Source: CAZKBP01 sp964551015 | Lineage (GTDB): Bacteria > Bacteroidota > Bacteroidia > Cytophagales > Microscillaceae | Reading direction: 5' to 3' | DNA: 12,637 nucleotides | Assembly (NCBI GenBank): GCA_964551015.1 | Contig: CAZKBP010000070.1 | Location: forward strand, 1 to 12,637 | In this document: positions 1-6,847 of the stretch, piece by piece | Layout: each line of letters begins with the position of its first letter | Position numbering within the stretch: the first letter of the stretch is position 1 | Notes under the pieces: generated by a model | The model's database searches: none | Seen by the model: only the letters and a program-made list of their open reading frames with translations | Told to the model about the DNA's origin: nothing | Position numbers and translations under genes: made by a program

Positions 1-440
1 CATTTTTTGGAACATACACCGCAACTAAGCACGCCTTAGAGGGCTACTCTCAAGCTTTGCGTTATGAGGTCTCACCTTTCGGGGTAGATGTCGTAATGGT
101 AGAACCCGGACCATTTGGTACAGGATTATTGGAGTCAGGTCAAGCTCCCGCACATCGTGATGTTTTAGAAACCTATGGTGAATTGGCAGGTGTTCCAACT
201 GCAATGGGTGAAAATTTTGCTCAGATGTTGCAGAGTAAAGATGCCCCCGACCCACAATGGGTGGTAGATGCATATTTAAAGTTGGCAGAAATGCCTGCGG
301 GTAAGCGTCCAACTCGCACAGTTGTAGGAATTACTTGGGGAGTTGATGAAATGAACGAATTGACGCAACCAATTCAAGACAGAATTCTCAAAGAAATGCA
401 GTTAGAAAATGTGCTTGGTGGTGTTTCGTCACAACCATAA
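1..440 (+). CDS. Short-chain dehydrogenase/reductase (SDR), 3' part only
   Basis: The reading frame is open from the window edge (first complete codon at 3) to the TAA at 438-440, giving 145 residues of the C-terminal half. It starts just before the SDR active-site motif Y-T-A-T-K (Tyr codon 15-17, Lys codon 27-29), followed by the usual helix (HALEGYSQALRYE) and then VEPGPFGT, the 'PG' segment that closes over the nicotinamide cofactor. In SDRs the Tyr/Lys pair takes part in NAD(P)H-dependent oxidation or reduction of an alcohol/carbonyl. The Rossmann N-terminus with the TGxxxGxG motif lies upstream of the window. A start codon inside the window would cut off the catalytic Tyr, so I treat the gene as partial. 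The substrate cannot be told. A terminator follows the stop. Confidence 0.9.
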   Translation, partial: FFGTYTATKHALEGYSQALRYEVSPFGVDVVMVEPGPFGTGLLESGQAPAHRDVLETYGELAGVPTAMGENFAQMLQSKDAPDPQWVVDAYLKLAEMPAGKRPTRTVVGITWGVDEMNELTQPIQDRILKEMQLENVLGGVSSQP

Positions 441-461
441 GGTTCTTAGTTAATTTTTTAG

Positions 462-494
462 AATCACAAGGGTTTCGGCTCTCGTGATTTTTTT
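462..494 (+). terminator. Rho-independent terminator after the SDR gene
   Basis: The arms AATCACAAG (462-470) and CTCGTGATT (481-489) pair with one mismatch around a 10-nt loop. They run directly into a T-tract (488-494). The hairpin begins 22 nt after the SDR stop codon and points the right way to end that transcript. Confidence 0.75.
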
Positions 495-610
495 GTTTTG
501 ATTTATGGTTTGCTGAAATTGGCTACAAGGGTCGCGTATATGCGGCGTGGTGGGCATTTGCTCGCAATGGACATTTTATGCATTATTGACCTTTCGGCTT
601 CTTTTCTTTT

Positions 611-1075
611 TCAATTGGCTTTTATTTTGAGTATTTTGTCTATTCTTCTCTTGTTGAATTGTTGTAGAAATACCAGATACAAATTAAATATTAGATTAAG
701 AATTGTATAGGACACTATTTGCCACATTTCAATGTTTTTGAAAGCGAGAAATACGATTAATATTTGTAGTAATATAAAAGCTATTAAATGATTGTTTTCG
801 GCAAAGGTCATATCTTTTTTCAATTGTATTAATCTTTCTTTATTTAGCCTCCCCTTGTATTTTAGTTTTGGATTGAATTTCCCCATAAAGGAATTTCGTA
901 TGAGCCACCCGAACCTTGAAATACCTAAATTTTTAGTTAGTTCATCACCGATGTAGTTGTGGTTTTCAAACCATTTATAGATTCCCAATAATTTGATCAA
1001 ACTCGTCCCTAACACGCCAAATGCGTATGATGTAAAAATCAGAAATATCGGATTAAAGGTTTCAAACAGTTTCAC
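611..1075 (-). CDS. CrtO-like small membrane protein (glycosyl-4,4'-diaponeurosporenoate acyltransferase family)
   Basis: A 154-residue protein with a hydrophobic N-terminal segment (about 9-31) and two more near the C-terminus (about 97-112 and 118-137). Between and after them are an A-E-x-x-H motif (92-96) and a C-terminal N-x-x-x-N...LQQFNKRR block (127-144). Both recall the RAELIH and ANVPIIIVQRYNRPRL blocks of staphylococcal CrtO, the acyltransferase that finishes staphyloxanthin, and of short CrtO-like proteins common in Bacteroidota. The family match is from memory of the motif pattern, not a search. No carotenoid genes are nearby, so its substrate here is unknown. The start is GTG (1073-1075): an in-frame TAG lies 18-20 nt further upstream with no ATG in between. 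It stands alone, with non-coding repeat-rich sequence upstream. Confidence 0.6.
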   Translation of the reverse strand: MKLFETFNPIFLIFTSYAFGVLGTSLIKLLGIYKWFENHNYIGDELTKNLGISRFGWLIRNSFMGKFNPKLKYKGRLNKERLIQLKKDMTFAENNHLIAFILLQILIVFLAFKNIEMWQIVSYTILNLIFNLYLVFLQQFNKRRIDKILKIKAN

Positions 1076-1103
1076 TTTTGACTGATGTTGTTTCTATTTT
1101 TTC

Positions 1104-1321
1104 TTGCCGAAGGCTCGCCCTCAATATACAACATTCGTTTATTTTTCCTTAGAATTTTCGTTCACCAACCTGTGCTCAGTTTCCCAACTTAGCCCGTAAA
1201 TGAGCCAGGATTCCTAGCTTGACGCGATGTGAGACGGGAATCTCACCGATCGGGTCGGCTGAGCTAGGAATCTCAGCAGAGTGGGTTCCCTTTATCTCGG
1301 GTCCTTAGGTGCCTTCGGCAA
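1104..1321. repeat. Nested inverted-repeat block, 218 bp
   Basis: This non-coding spacer holds inverted repeats inside one another. The outer arms are TTGCCGAAGGC (1104-1114) and its exact complement GCCTTCGGCAA (1311-1321). The middle arms are GATTCCTAGCT (1209-1219) and AGCTAGGAATC (1262-1272), an exact 11-bp match. Inside and beside these are small hairpins GTGAGA/TCTCAC (1229-1234 and 1241-1246) and GCTGAG/CTCAGC (1258-1263 and 1272-1277). No reading frame of note is present. The nesting suggests a folded RNA or a small palindromic, MITE-like element; there is no transposase. The motif at 1258-1286 recurs near 2021-2048. Confidence 0.5.
1258..1286. repeat. Intergenic repeat motif, copy 1
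   Basis: This stretch contains GAATCTCAGC, one variable base, then GAGTGGGT (1269-1286), preceded by a GAG that makes the small dyad. The same arrangement occurs at 2021-2048 with the variable base C instead of A. Both copies lie in minus-strand gene spacers, one on each side of the DUF4375 gene, in the same orientation. Confidence 0.5.
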
Positions 1322-1363
1322 AACCTACGACCAGACTGAAATCTTAAACATTTTTTGAAGCTA

Positions 1364-1909
1364 TTATTTGTTTTTATTTAAATATTCTATGATTTCCGTC
1401 CGGATTTTTGCCAGCTCTTTTGCAATGTCAGTCAGGTTATGATGGATATATTCTTCTAGTCTTAGGGCGAGCTTTTTAATGTCATCCTGCTGATCCAGCT
1501 GATCCTGAAACGTCCAAGAAATTTCCCTAAGATCATCACGAAGGGTGCGGCTCTGTTCGTCTGAAAAATCATGCGCTAAAAAAGTATTTTTTTCTTCTTG
1601 ATCAGCGTTAAATCGGGTTAGTATTTTTTCAAAAGCCTCAAGATATTCCTGGGCGCTGAGGGCGGAAAGGGCATTCTGGAGATCTTGATTAAATAACCCT
1701 TGAGTATTCCATAAGAACTGCCTAAAACCTCCATTTTGAAGCTGCGCGTCAAAATATTGAATGACATATACATTCCAAATTTTTGGAAAGGTACTCCGAA
1801 GATAGTCTTCGGGATCATCTCCCTTGAATACATAGTCTATGTACTTTAAAATATGGGCTATCTGCCCTTTTGTGTTCCTTTTTTTTAGGGTAGTTAATTC
1901 TTTTTCCAT
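1364..1909 (-). CDS. DUF4375 / DMP19-family protein
   Basis: A 181-residue soluble, acidic, mostly helical protein. Residues 39-100 carry the DUF4375 (DMP19) signature: a helix ending in QLQNGGFRQFLWNTQG (56-71), then an Ala/Leu-rich helix (ALSALSAQEYLEAFEKIL). Family members commonly contain [VL]xNGGF.QF..N..G. The named member, Neisseria DMP19, is a dimeric DNA-mimic that binds a transcription factor; many homologues have no known role, so the activity here is open. The C-terminal third (about 135-181) is a charged helix that may form a coiled coil. The ATG (1907-1909) is preceded by A/T-rich sequence without a Shine-Dalgarno site, as usual for Bacteroidota. Repeat-bearing spacers lie on both sides, so it is probably monocistronic. 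Confidence 0.7.
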   Translation of the reverse strand: MEKELTTLKKRNTKGQIAHILKYIDYVFKGDDPEDYLRSTFPKIWNVYVIQYFDAQLQNGGFRQFLWNTQGLFNQDLQNALSALSAQEYLEAFEKILTRFNADQEEKNTFLAHDFSDEQSRTLRDDLREISWTFQDQLDQQDDIKKLALRLEEYIHHNLTDIAKELAKIRTEIIEYLNKNK

Positions 1910-2244
1910 ATTTATTTGAACGACTAATGAATAAGTTTTGATACTCTTCCTGATGAACCTTGGGCCGATAAGCTTTTCATTCCTACCTTGCCCGCATCAC
2001 TTTACTGATCACAGTGCTGGTGTGAGATGAGAATCTCAGCCGAGTGGGTGGCTTTGATGTTTGTTTCATCAGATGAAATAGCTAAAATAGTTACTAAATT
2101 ATCGTGGTTCTTGCCTCATTCGGCTTTTTATGATTCTCCTTCCTGAAAGCAAACGAACGACGGCTAAACGTCGATTTCCACCCCCAAACCTTGGGCTTCT
2201 GAGGTGAAAAATAACGTTGAAGATAGACGGAGACACCCGTTCTG
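1910..2244. other. 335-bp intergenic spacer with one repeat copy
   Basis: No credible gene is present on either strand. The spacer holds copy 2 of the repeat motif (2021-2048) and a short perfect hairpin CGACG/CGTCG (2158-2162 and 2169-2173). The hairpin lies downstream of the minus-strand MORN_2 gene and is followed, in that direction, by a T-rich stretch, so it could be a weak terminator. No convincing promoter box for the DUF4375 gene was found. Confidence 0.6.
2021..2048. repeat. Intergenic repeat motif, copy 2
   Basis: The segment contains GAGA..GAATCTC, a small dyad, followed by AGCCGAGTGGGT. It matches copy 1 (1258-1286) over GAATCTCAGC and GAGTGGGT. Its surroundings differ, so the motif, not the whole spacer, is what is repeated. 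Confidence 0.5.
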
Positions 2245-2640
2245 CTACTTGAAAGTTTGCTCCTTTAAGAGTTCGCCTGCATCATTATAGACCTTCCAAG
2301 TGCCTTTCTTCTTGCCGTGCTCGAAGCGACCTTCGTCCCAGAGTTGACCATTGGCATGGTATCGCTTCCATTCACCGTGTTTATTCTCTTCCTCATCGAA
2401 GCCGCCCGTGGCTCTGGGTTCGCCATTTTTGTAGAACCATTCCCAACGGCCTACGATCTTTCCGTCTTTGTAGTTGCCTGATGATTGCAACTGTCCATTG
2501 TTGAGAAAGTATTTCCACGTTCCTGATTTCTTTCCGTTATCGAATTCGCCCTCACAAGAGACAAGGCCGTTCTTGAAGAAGACCTTAAATGGGCCATGCT
2601 TGGGATTGCCGTTTTCATCAATTCCTGGGATATCTTTCAT
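2245..2640 (-). CDS. MORN_2-repeat protein (YwqK family)
   Basis: A 131-residue protein built almost entirely from five repeats of about 24 residues (roughly 15-38, 39-62, 63-86, 87-111 and 112-131). Each has the pattern G-x-W-K-x-[YF]-x-x-N-G-x-[LP]-x-x-x-G-x-[FY]-x-x-G-[KR], the MORN_2 variant of COG2849. Proteins of this type are often labelled 'YwqK family antitoxin'; in Bacteroidota most are beta-hairpin scaffold proteins of unknown function, and no partner toxin is visible here. There is no signal peptide, so a cytoplasmic location is likely. The first 14 residues (MKDIPGIDENGNPK) already read like a degenerate repeat start, which supports the ATG at 2638-2640. Confidence 0.8.
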   Translation of the reverse strand: MKDIPGIDENGNPKHGPFKVFFKNGLVSCEGEFDNGKKSGTWKYFLNNGQLQSSGNYKDGKIVGRWEWFYKNGEPRATGGFDEEENKHGEWKRYHANGQLWDEGRFEHGKKKGTWKVYNDAGELLKEQTFK

Positions 2641-2812
2641 GGTGATTCTATTTGATTAGCCACAAGGATTCAGTATATGAAAAGTAGGCGATCTCGAGGA
2701 GCTAAACTTCCAGTTAAGCACAAAGTTTGATACGAGCCAAAAGCCTTGATTTTATTACTTTTGCGCCTATTTTTATATACATCGTTGCCTGCTGGCATTC
2801 TTGTTAATTGAA

Positions 2813-3121
2813 CTATCGGTTACTCGTCATAAAATAATCCCAAGTAACCTTATAAATATCAGATATTATTTTTTCGTTAGTTTCAATTTCTTCTTTAGAT
2901 TCCGTCACGAAAACACTGATGATAAAGTATTTCCCATTCGGCATGAAAACAATTCCAATGTTGTTTACAGCAGCAGTTATACCTATCTCTTTATACTTTC
3001 CCGACCATCCAGTTTTATGTGCAACAATTGTTTCTTCGGGTAATTGCCCCCTTAATCTGTTATTTCCTGTTTTGGTTCCTTTCATTATATTCCATATAAA
3101 GTCATAGCTGTCTTTGGAAAG
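2813..3121 (-). pseudogene. Class A beta-lactamase, 3' remnant (CfxA/CblA/PER-like)
   Basis: The frame encodes the last ~102 residues of an Ambler class A enzyme. Similarity begins right after an in-frame TGA (3122-3124) with LSKDSYDFIWNIM, continues through RLRGQLPEET and the H-K-T-G box (third catalytic motif), and ends with FVTES...E and a natural C-terminus. A full enzyme is about 290-300 residues; the catalytic Ser-x-x-Lys, the SDN loop and the omega-loop Glu are all missing, so this piece cannot hydrolyse beta-lactams. An internal ATG (3083-3085) would give a 90-residue ORF, but homology reaches further upstream, which argues for a broken gene and not a small one. The residue after K-T-G is Trp, where Thr/Ser is usual. 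It sits 15 nt downstream of the hydrolase stop, on the same strand, as if a deletion had joined them. Confidence 0.8.
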
Positions 3122-3138
3122 TCATTCATTTTCATTTT

Positions 3139-4026
3139 CTATTCGACCAAGCAGGTATTTACAAATTCAATGATATCCTTCTCGTATTGCTTTAATACGT
3201 TTTCGTCTGCGCCCTGATACGCTGTAAATGCTATTTTATCTCCTCTTTTGACAGTTACTTTTTCAAGTGGGCCTTCAAACAGAAGATGTCCTGCGTTTTC
3301 ATAAAAAATAAATTTAACAGGGTTGCCTTTTGCCTGCTGAGAATTAACCCAATTTTCTATAGATATTGGTGAATTTGGATAGGTTCGTTTCCAAACAAAA
3401 TCAGTATCGGATTTTCCTGCCCACGTATCTAATTTTCCAAACAGGATGATCGTTGGAATATTATAATCCTCAGGTTCATATCCGGTTGCGGCTGGTGCTT
3501 CAGAAATAATGCCTTTTATACTTTCTTTGTTTAGCTTACTTCCAGCATATAGCGCGGTCCTGCCCCCGTTTGAGGCACCATAGAGAAATATGTTTTTATT
3601 ATCCCAATCATCATTTGTTAAAGCATATTCAAATGCACCCTTAAAGACAGCCCAAATGAGATTTTGTTTCCCCACATTTGTAACTCGGCGTGTAACAAAC
3701 TTCCAATCTAAACCATTCATCTCGTAGGCATCGAAGGATATCGTAGCAAATCCATTACGGCGCATGAGTTTCACCCTGGCACGATCATCATCACGATAGC
3801 CAGCACCTCCGTGGGCATATATAATCAGGGGTGCATTCTCTCGATTGTTTGGAGTCCAAATCTCCACAGATTCATGTTTGGGATCAAACTCCGCATATGG
3901 TCCTAGGGTCGTATGCCAGCCTCTGGAGCCGACTGCTTTGAGTGTTGCTGATGGTGCCGATTTGCATCCACTTAAAAAAACAAAAACTGACAGCAGCAAT
4001 AAATGTATTAAACTACTTTTATTCAT
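3139..4026 (-). CDS. Alpha/beta-hydrolase lipoprotein (dienelactone hydrolase-like)
   Basis: A 295-residue secreted lipoprotein. The signal peptide ends in the lipobox L-S-G-C (Cys21). The mature part shows an alpha/beta-hydrolase fold: HGGAG oxyanion region (72-76), nucleophile elbow G-A-S-N-G-G (Ser152), acid candidate Asp200 in FGKLDTW, and catalytic His247 in ENAGH. The spacing and the dienelactone-hydrolase-like layout point to an esterase or small-molecule hydrolase acting at the membrane or in the periplasm; the substrate is unknown. Unlike the lipoproteins at the other end of the window, no run of acidic residues follows the cysteine (CKSAPS), so surface export is less likely. It lies 111 bp downstream of the AraC-type regulator on the same strand, which may control it. 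The stop TAG (3139-3141) is followed almost at once by the beta-lactamase remnant. Confidence 0.85.
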   Translation of the reverse strand: MNKSSLIHLLLLSVFVFLSGCKSAPSATLKAVGSRGWHTTLGPYAEFDPKHESVEIWTPNNRENAPLIIYAHGGAGYRDDDRARVKLMRRNGFATISFDAYEMNGLDWKFVTRRVTNVGKQNLIWAVFKGAFEYALTNDDWDNKNIFLYGASNGGRTALYAGSKLNKESIKGIISEAPAATGYEPEDYNIPTIILFGKLDTWAGKSDTDFVWKRTYPNSPISIENWVNSQQAKGNPVKFIFYENAGHLLFEGPLEKVTVKRGDKIAFTAYQGADENVLKQYEKDIIEFVNTCLVE

Positions 4027-4137
4027 CGTTTACTAATTCTGATACACCAATTACATACAGCATTTTAGACTGTATTTGTTTGAAATTTGGAAGCCAATGT
4101 ATGGTCAAAAATTTAACTTGTATAGGAAAAAACGGAA

Positions 4138-4929
4138 CTATTCAAATAATTGCTTGGGGGTTTTCCCTATGAAGAATTGATATTCCGATATCATATGGGA
4201 TTGGTCGTAATATCCAGATTCTAAAGCCAATTGAGCATACCTGCTATATATCATCTTTGTTAGTAAAGATTTATGGAGCCTTTTAATCTTCAAAACAGTT
4301 TTTGGAGGCATGCCGTACAGATCGTAGGATAAATTCCTTAGGTGCCTGTCGGAAATGCCTAAACTTTTGGCTAATACACCAACTTTTAGAATTTGATTTT
4401 TTTCCATAAAATCAGTGATATAGACATCAAGGTTCTTCTCACTCTTAGACGAGGTAAATGGGAAATTATGAGCTTTGCGATGTTCTTTTTCTTGATTGCT
4501 CCAAGTGGCGCATAATTTTAAAAGCTGTTCTTCCATCATTTCACCGAAGAGAGGTTTTATGGAATTGGTTGTATTTACCAATTCTAAGATTGATACGTTT
4601 TTGTTCAAGCATATTCCCGAAGGCGGAAGTTTTCCAAGAATAGTTACACCACGTACTGAGCGGCAAATTTCTATTGATCTAGTTCTTGGGCCAACGAAGA
4701 ACATTTCAGTTTTCCCCGTGAGTAATTTGGTATAAACTACGTAGCAATTTAAATCGGGGAGGATAATTGTTTTTGCTGAAGTAGCTTTGCTTTGTTTAAC
4801 TTGATAAATCGTATTGAAAGGCAAAATAGAACTTCCAGTAGCTATAATCTCGAATTGCTGGTGCCCTTTAGAAAGTTCGATTAACTCAGGGTTATATTCA
4901 TATGTGGATTTTGTTTTGGGTCCTTTCAT
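4138..4929 (-). CDS. AraC-family transcriptional regulator
   Basis: A 263-residue regulator. The N-terminal ~140 residues look like a cupin-type sensor domain without a recognisable ligand site. The C-terminal ~90 residues are a standard AraC DNA-binding domain: first HTH about 182-203 (LAKSLGISDRHLRNL), linker helix with YGMPPKTVLKIKRL, second HTH about 231-262 ending in the family hallmark G-Y-Y-D-Q-S-H...F-x-G-K-T-P. It probably activates or represses nearby genes, the alpha/beta-hydrolase lipoprotein downstream being the obvious candidate. Its ATG (4927-4929) overlaps the TGA (4926-4928) of the HTH remnant by ATGA, which suggests translational coupling or at least a shared ancestral operon. 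Effector unknown. Confidence 0.88.
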   Translation of the reverse strand: MKGPKTKSTYEYNPELIELSKGHQQFEIIATGSSILPFNTIYQVKQSKATSAKTIILPDLNCYVVYTKLLTGKTEMFFVGPRTRSIEICRSVRGVTILGKLPPSGICLNKNVSILELVNTTNSIKPLFGEMMEEQLLKLCATWSNQEKEHRKAHNFPFTSSKSEKNLDVYITDFMEKNQILKVGVLAKSLGISDRHLRNLSYDLYGMPPKTVLKIKRLHKSLLTKMIYSRYAQLALESGYYDQSHMISEYQFFIGKTPKQLFE

Positions 4930-5198
4930 GCGATATCCATTCGTTGGTTCAGTAGTTTAATATGAAAGTTAATCTTGGCATTGAAGGATCGAAGAATCTT
5001 GATGATTGTTTCATATTGCATATCTGTCAAACTATTCTCGAGTTTTGAAATTTGTACTTTCTTGACTCTAACTAATTTATCAAAATGTTCTTGGGTGAAG
5101 TTGGGTTTCTTAAGAGCATCTTTGACGAGTGGTTTTTTAGATTCGTCCAGAAGATAATTGCAGGTAACGGTTCGAGTAAAGGCCCGTTTTAATGGCTT
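4926..5198 (-). pseudogene. HTH (XRE/HigA-like antitoxin) remnant lacking a start
   Basis: On the minus strand a frame is open from just after the serine-hydrolase stop (TAA, 5199-5201) to a TGA at 4926-4928, 90 codons. Its last ~65 residues read as an XRE-type helix-turn-helix antitoxin: KKPNFTQEHFDKLVRVKK, then VQISKLENSLTD, then ETIIKILRSFNAKINFHIKL. This is close to the pattern LTQEqLgeLvGvkKaQISKLEns..DTIlKvfnALnAkinFnv of HigA-like proteins. No ATG, GTG or TTG lies before the HTH; the first in-frame candidate is inside it. The usual N-terminal ~35 residues are absent, replaced by unrelated sequence (KRAFTRTVTCNYLL). I therefore call a 5'-truncated gene. The clean downstream frame and ATGA overlap with the AraC gene leave open translation from a non-canonical codon or by readthrough. 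No toxin gene is next to it. Confidence 0.6.
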
Positions 5199-6647
5199 TT
5201 ATTTATTGTTAGAAAATGCTTTTCGTTTCGCAGTTAAAGCTCTCGGTTTCCAATAATCATCCGTTTCAGGAGTTCCGTTCACATTAAAGTCATGCAACCA
5301 CTTCCCATTTGCGGTGTTCCCGTCAATTGTCAAATATAAATCCAGAAACATTGGTGTTACAGCCATTAAATGAAATTGGTTATTCTGCACTCCGCTTAGT
5401 ATTAGAGGAAATGTCTTTTTCTTTTTACTTCGTTTAAAAGTTATGCTTCCTTCAATTACTCCTTCCTTGTTCTTGCTCAGTCTTAAAACCCCTGAAGTTT
5501 TTTTGTTTTTGAGCGAAGTAGTATTTACCTCCCACTCTCCAATTAATGTATTGGCGAGTTCATCAGTGGTTGGCTCTTCAAGACATAGTTCTGCAATGCT
5601 ATGAGCCTCTCTTTCATTAAAAAAGATATGATCTCCTGTATTGGCCAAGTAGGCAAAAACAATTTTTTCATCAGGGAATATCACCAGATGACTTCTTGCC
5701 GAAGACATGCTTCCACTATGATAAACTATTGGTGTGTTCGTCCGATTAACCCCACATTCCCATCCTAAGCCGTAATTTGTTTTAGTACCATCTTTAAGAT
5801 GATAGGAGGAGAAAAGTAAATCTATCGTTTCTTTAGAGATATATTTTTCATTTAATAATTGGCTTCCCATCAATACAAGGTCTTCAGCAGTAGATAGATA
5901 GCCGCCACCGGCATACATGTAGCTTCGGTTATCAAAGGGAGCCTCTATACGTTCTTCTTTTTTGCTGGCAACATATTGAACGCTTTTGTCAGGAACTTTT
6001 TTGTCAGGAAAATCAAATGAAGTATGTGCCATTCCGAGCTTGGCCCAGCTTTCTTCCATTATTTGCTCAAATGGCTTATTGGATGCTTTTTCCATTACTG
6101 CACTCAACAATACCCACCCATAGCTTGAATAGTAATATGCTGTTCCCGGTTCAAAAAGTAAGGGGTCACCTTTGAATCGCTCGAGAGAAGAAATGACATT
6201 CGGATAATTGGTTGAGTTATATGTAGGATCACTATTTGTATAGTGACGAATACCAGATGTTGAAGCCGCTAATTGTCGGCTTGTGATAGGATGACTTTTT
6301 TTTGGAAATTCAGGCAAGTAAGTGTTGATGTCTTTATCAATATCAATCTCTTTTTGCTCTATCATTTTCCCCAATGCAACTGAGGTTACTGATTTAGAGA
6401 CACTGGCAATTCTAAATTTTGTCGTTCGATTTATTGGAACTTCACCGTGCAGATTGCTGTAACCAAATCCTTCTGACCAAATCAGGGAATCACCTACCAG
6501 TAAAGCAACTTGTATTCCTGGTATGTAAGTTTGCTTTTGATGTTGGCTAATAAGAAATCGAGCTTTATCAATTGCTTTTTGATAATCTTGGGCATTTAGG
6601 ATTTGGCATCCCAAAAGTAGCGTAATGAGTACAATAACCTTCTTCAT
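5199..6647 (-). CDS. Exported serine hydrolase, class C beta-lactamase/penicillin-binding family
   Basis: A 482-residue protein with a signal peptide (MKKVIVLITLLLGCQILNA, likely cut before Gln20). The PF00144-type domain (about 23-355) carries S-V-S-K (Ser82 nucleophile, Lys85), the tyrosine motif Y-S-S (173-175) inside YYYSSYGW, and the third motif H-S-G (310-312). The C-terminal ~115 residues form a beta-rich tail often seen in these proteins, starting at LIGEWEVN. Relatives include D-aminopeptidases, esterases and peptidases; true AmpC activity is unlikely because K-T-G is replaced by H-S-G. It probably acts in the periplasm. I chose ATG 6645-6647 because it begins the signal peptide; an upstream ATG would add 24 residues without signal character. 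The HTH remnant follows in the same frame directly after its TAA. Confidence 0.88.
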   Translation of the reverse strand: MKKVIVLITLLLGCQILNAQDYQKAIDKARFLISQHQKQTYIPGIQVALLVGDSLIWSEGFGYSNLHGEVPINRTTKFRIASVSKSVTSVALGKMIEQKEIDIDKDINTYLPEFPKKSHPITSRQLAASTSGIRHYTNSDPTYNSTNYPNVISSLERFKGDPLLFEPGTAYYYSSYGWVLLSAVMEKASNKPFEQIMEESWAKLGMAHTSFDFPDKKVPDKSVQYVASKKEERIEAPFDNRSYMYAGGGYLSTAEDLVLMGSQLLNEKYISKETIDLLFSSYHLKDGTKTNYGLGWECGVNRTNTPIVYHSGSMSSARSHLVIFPDEKIVFAYLANTGDHIFFNEREAHSIAELCLEEPTTDELANTLIGEWEVNTTSLKNKKTSGVLRLSKNKEGVIEGSITFKRSKKKKTFPLILSGVQNNQFHLMAVTPMFLDLYLTIDGNTANGKWLHDFNVNGTPETDDYWKPRALTAKRKAFSNNK

Positions 6648-6754
6648 AATATTTTCTAACGGTTTGGTTATGATTTCATATACCGTGTGGTGTGTTACTA
6701 CCGAATACAAGTGTACCATACGAAGATAGTTATTTTTTGGATTTTATCCTCCCC

Positions 6755-6791
6755 TACCGCAAGTGTTGAGCGCAAACGATCACTTGTGGTA
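6755..6791. promoter_or_regulatory. Imperfect 11-bp dyad upstream of the serine hydrolase
   Basis: TACCGCAAGTG (6755-6765) pairs with CACTTGTGGTA (6781-6791) with a single mismatch, around a 15-nt spacer. It lies between the LytTR gene stop and the serine-hydrolase start, about 110 nt before the latter. No T-tract follows in either direction, so it does not look like an intrinsic terminator. An operator for a dimeric regulator is the more likely reading, but this is a guess. Confidence 0.3.
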
Positions 6792-6847
6792 ATTGATGGA
6801 ATTTCAGCAGTGTGGGCAACGTCATCTTTCTGCCAAGGCAGCATACG

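Noticed and set aside
520..600. Integron attC site
   Set aside because: No paired core sites of the GTTRRRY type and no integrase; the cassette-like look of the small genes alone is not enough.
498..710. Plus-strand ORF of 70 codons
   Set aside because: It overlaps the CrtO-like gene on the other strand, has low-complexity Leu/Ile composition and no recognisable start context.
2112..2132. Hairpin GCC...GGC followed by TTTTT
   Set aside because: Three-base stem only and no plus-strand gene in front of it.
2158..2173. Terminator of the MORN_2 gene
   Set aside because: The stem is only 5 bp and the following stretch is T-rich but broken by C and G; too weak to call as a feature.
4050..4080. 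TACAG/CTGTA hairpin between the AraC gene and the lipoprotein hydrolase
   Set aside because: Five-base stem without a T-tract in the direction of transcription; not enough for a terminator or operator call.
6650..6700. LytTR binding repeats upstream of the serine hydrolase
   Set aside because: ACGGTT/ACCGT-like pieces are present but not as two direct repeats with the expected spacing.
6648..6719. Upstream ATG extending the serine hydrolase by 24 residues
   Set aside because: The extension has no signal-peptide character and would bury the clear signal sequence starting MKKVIVLITLL; the start at 6647 is preferred.
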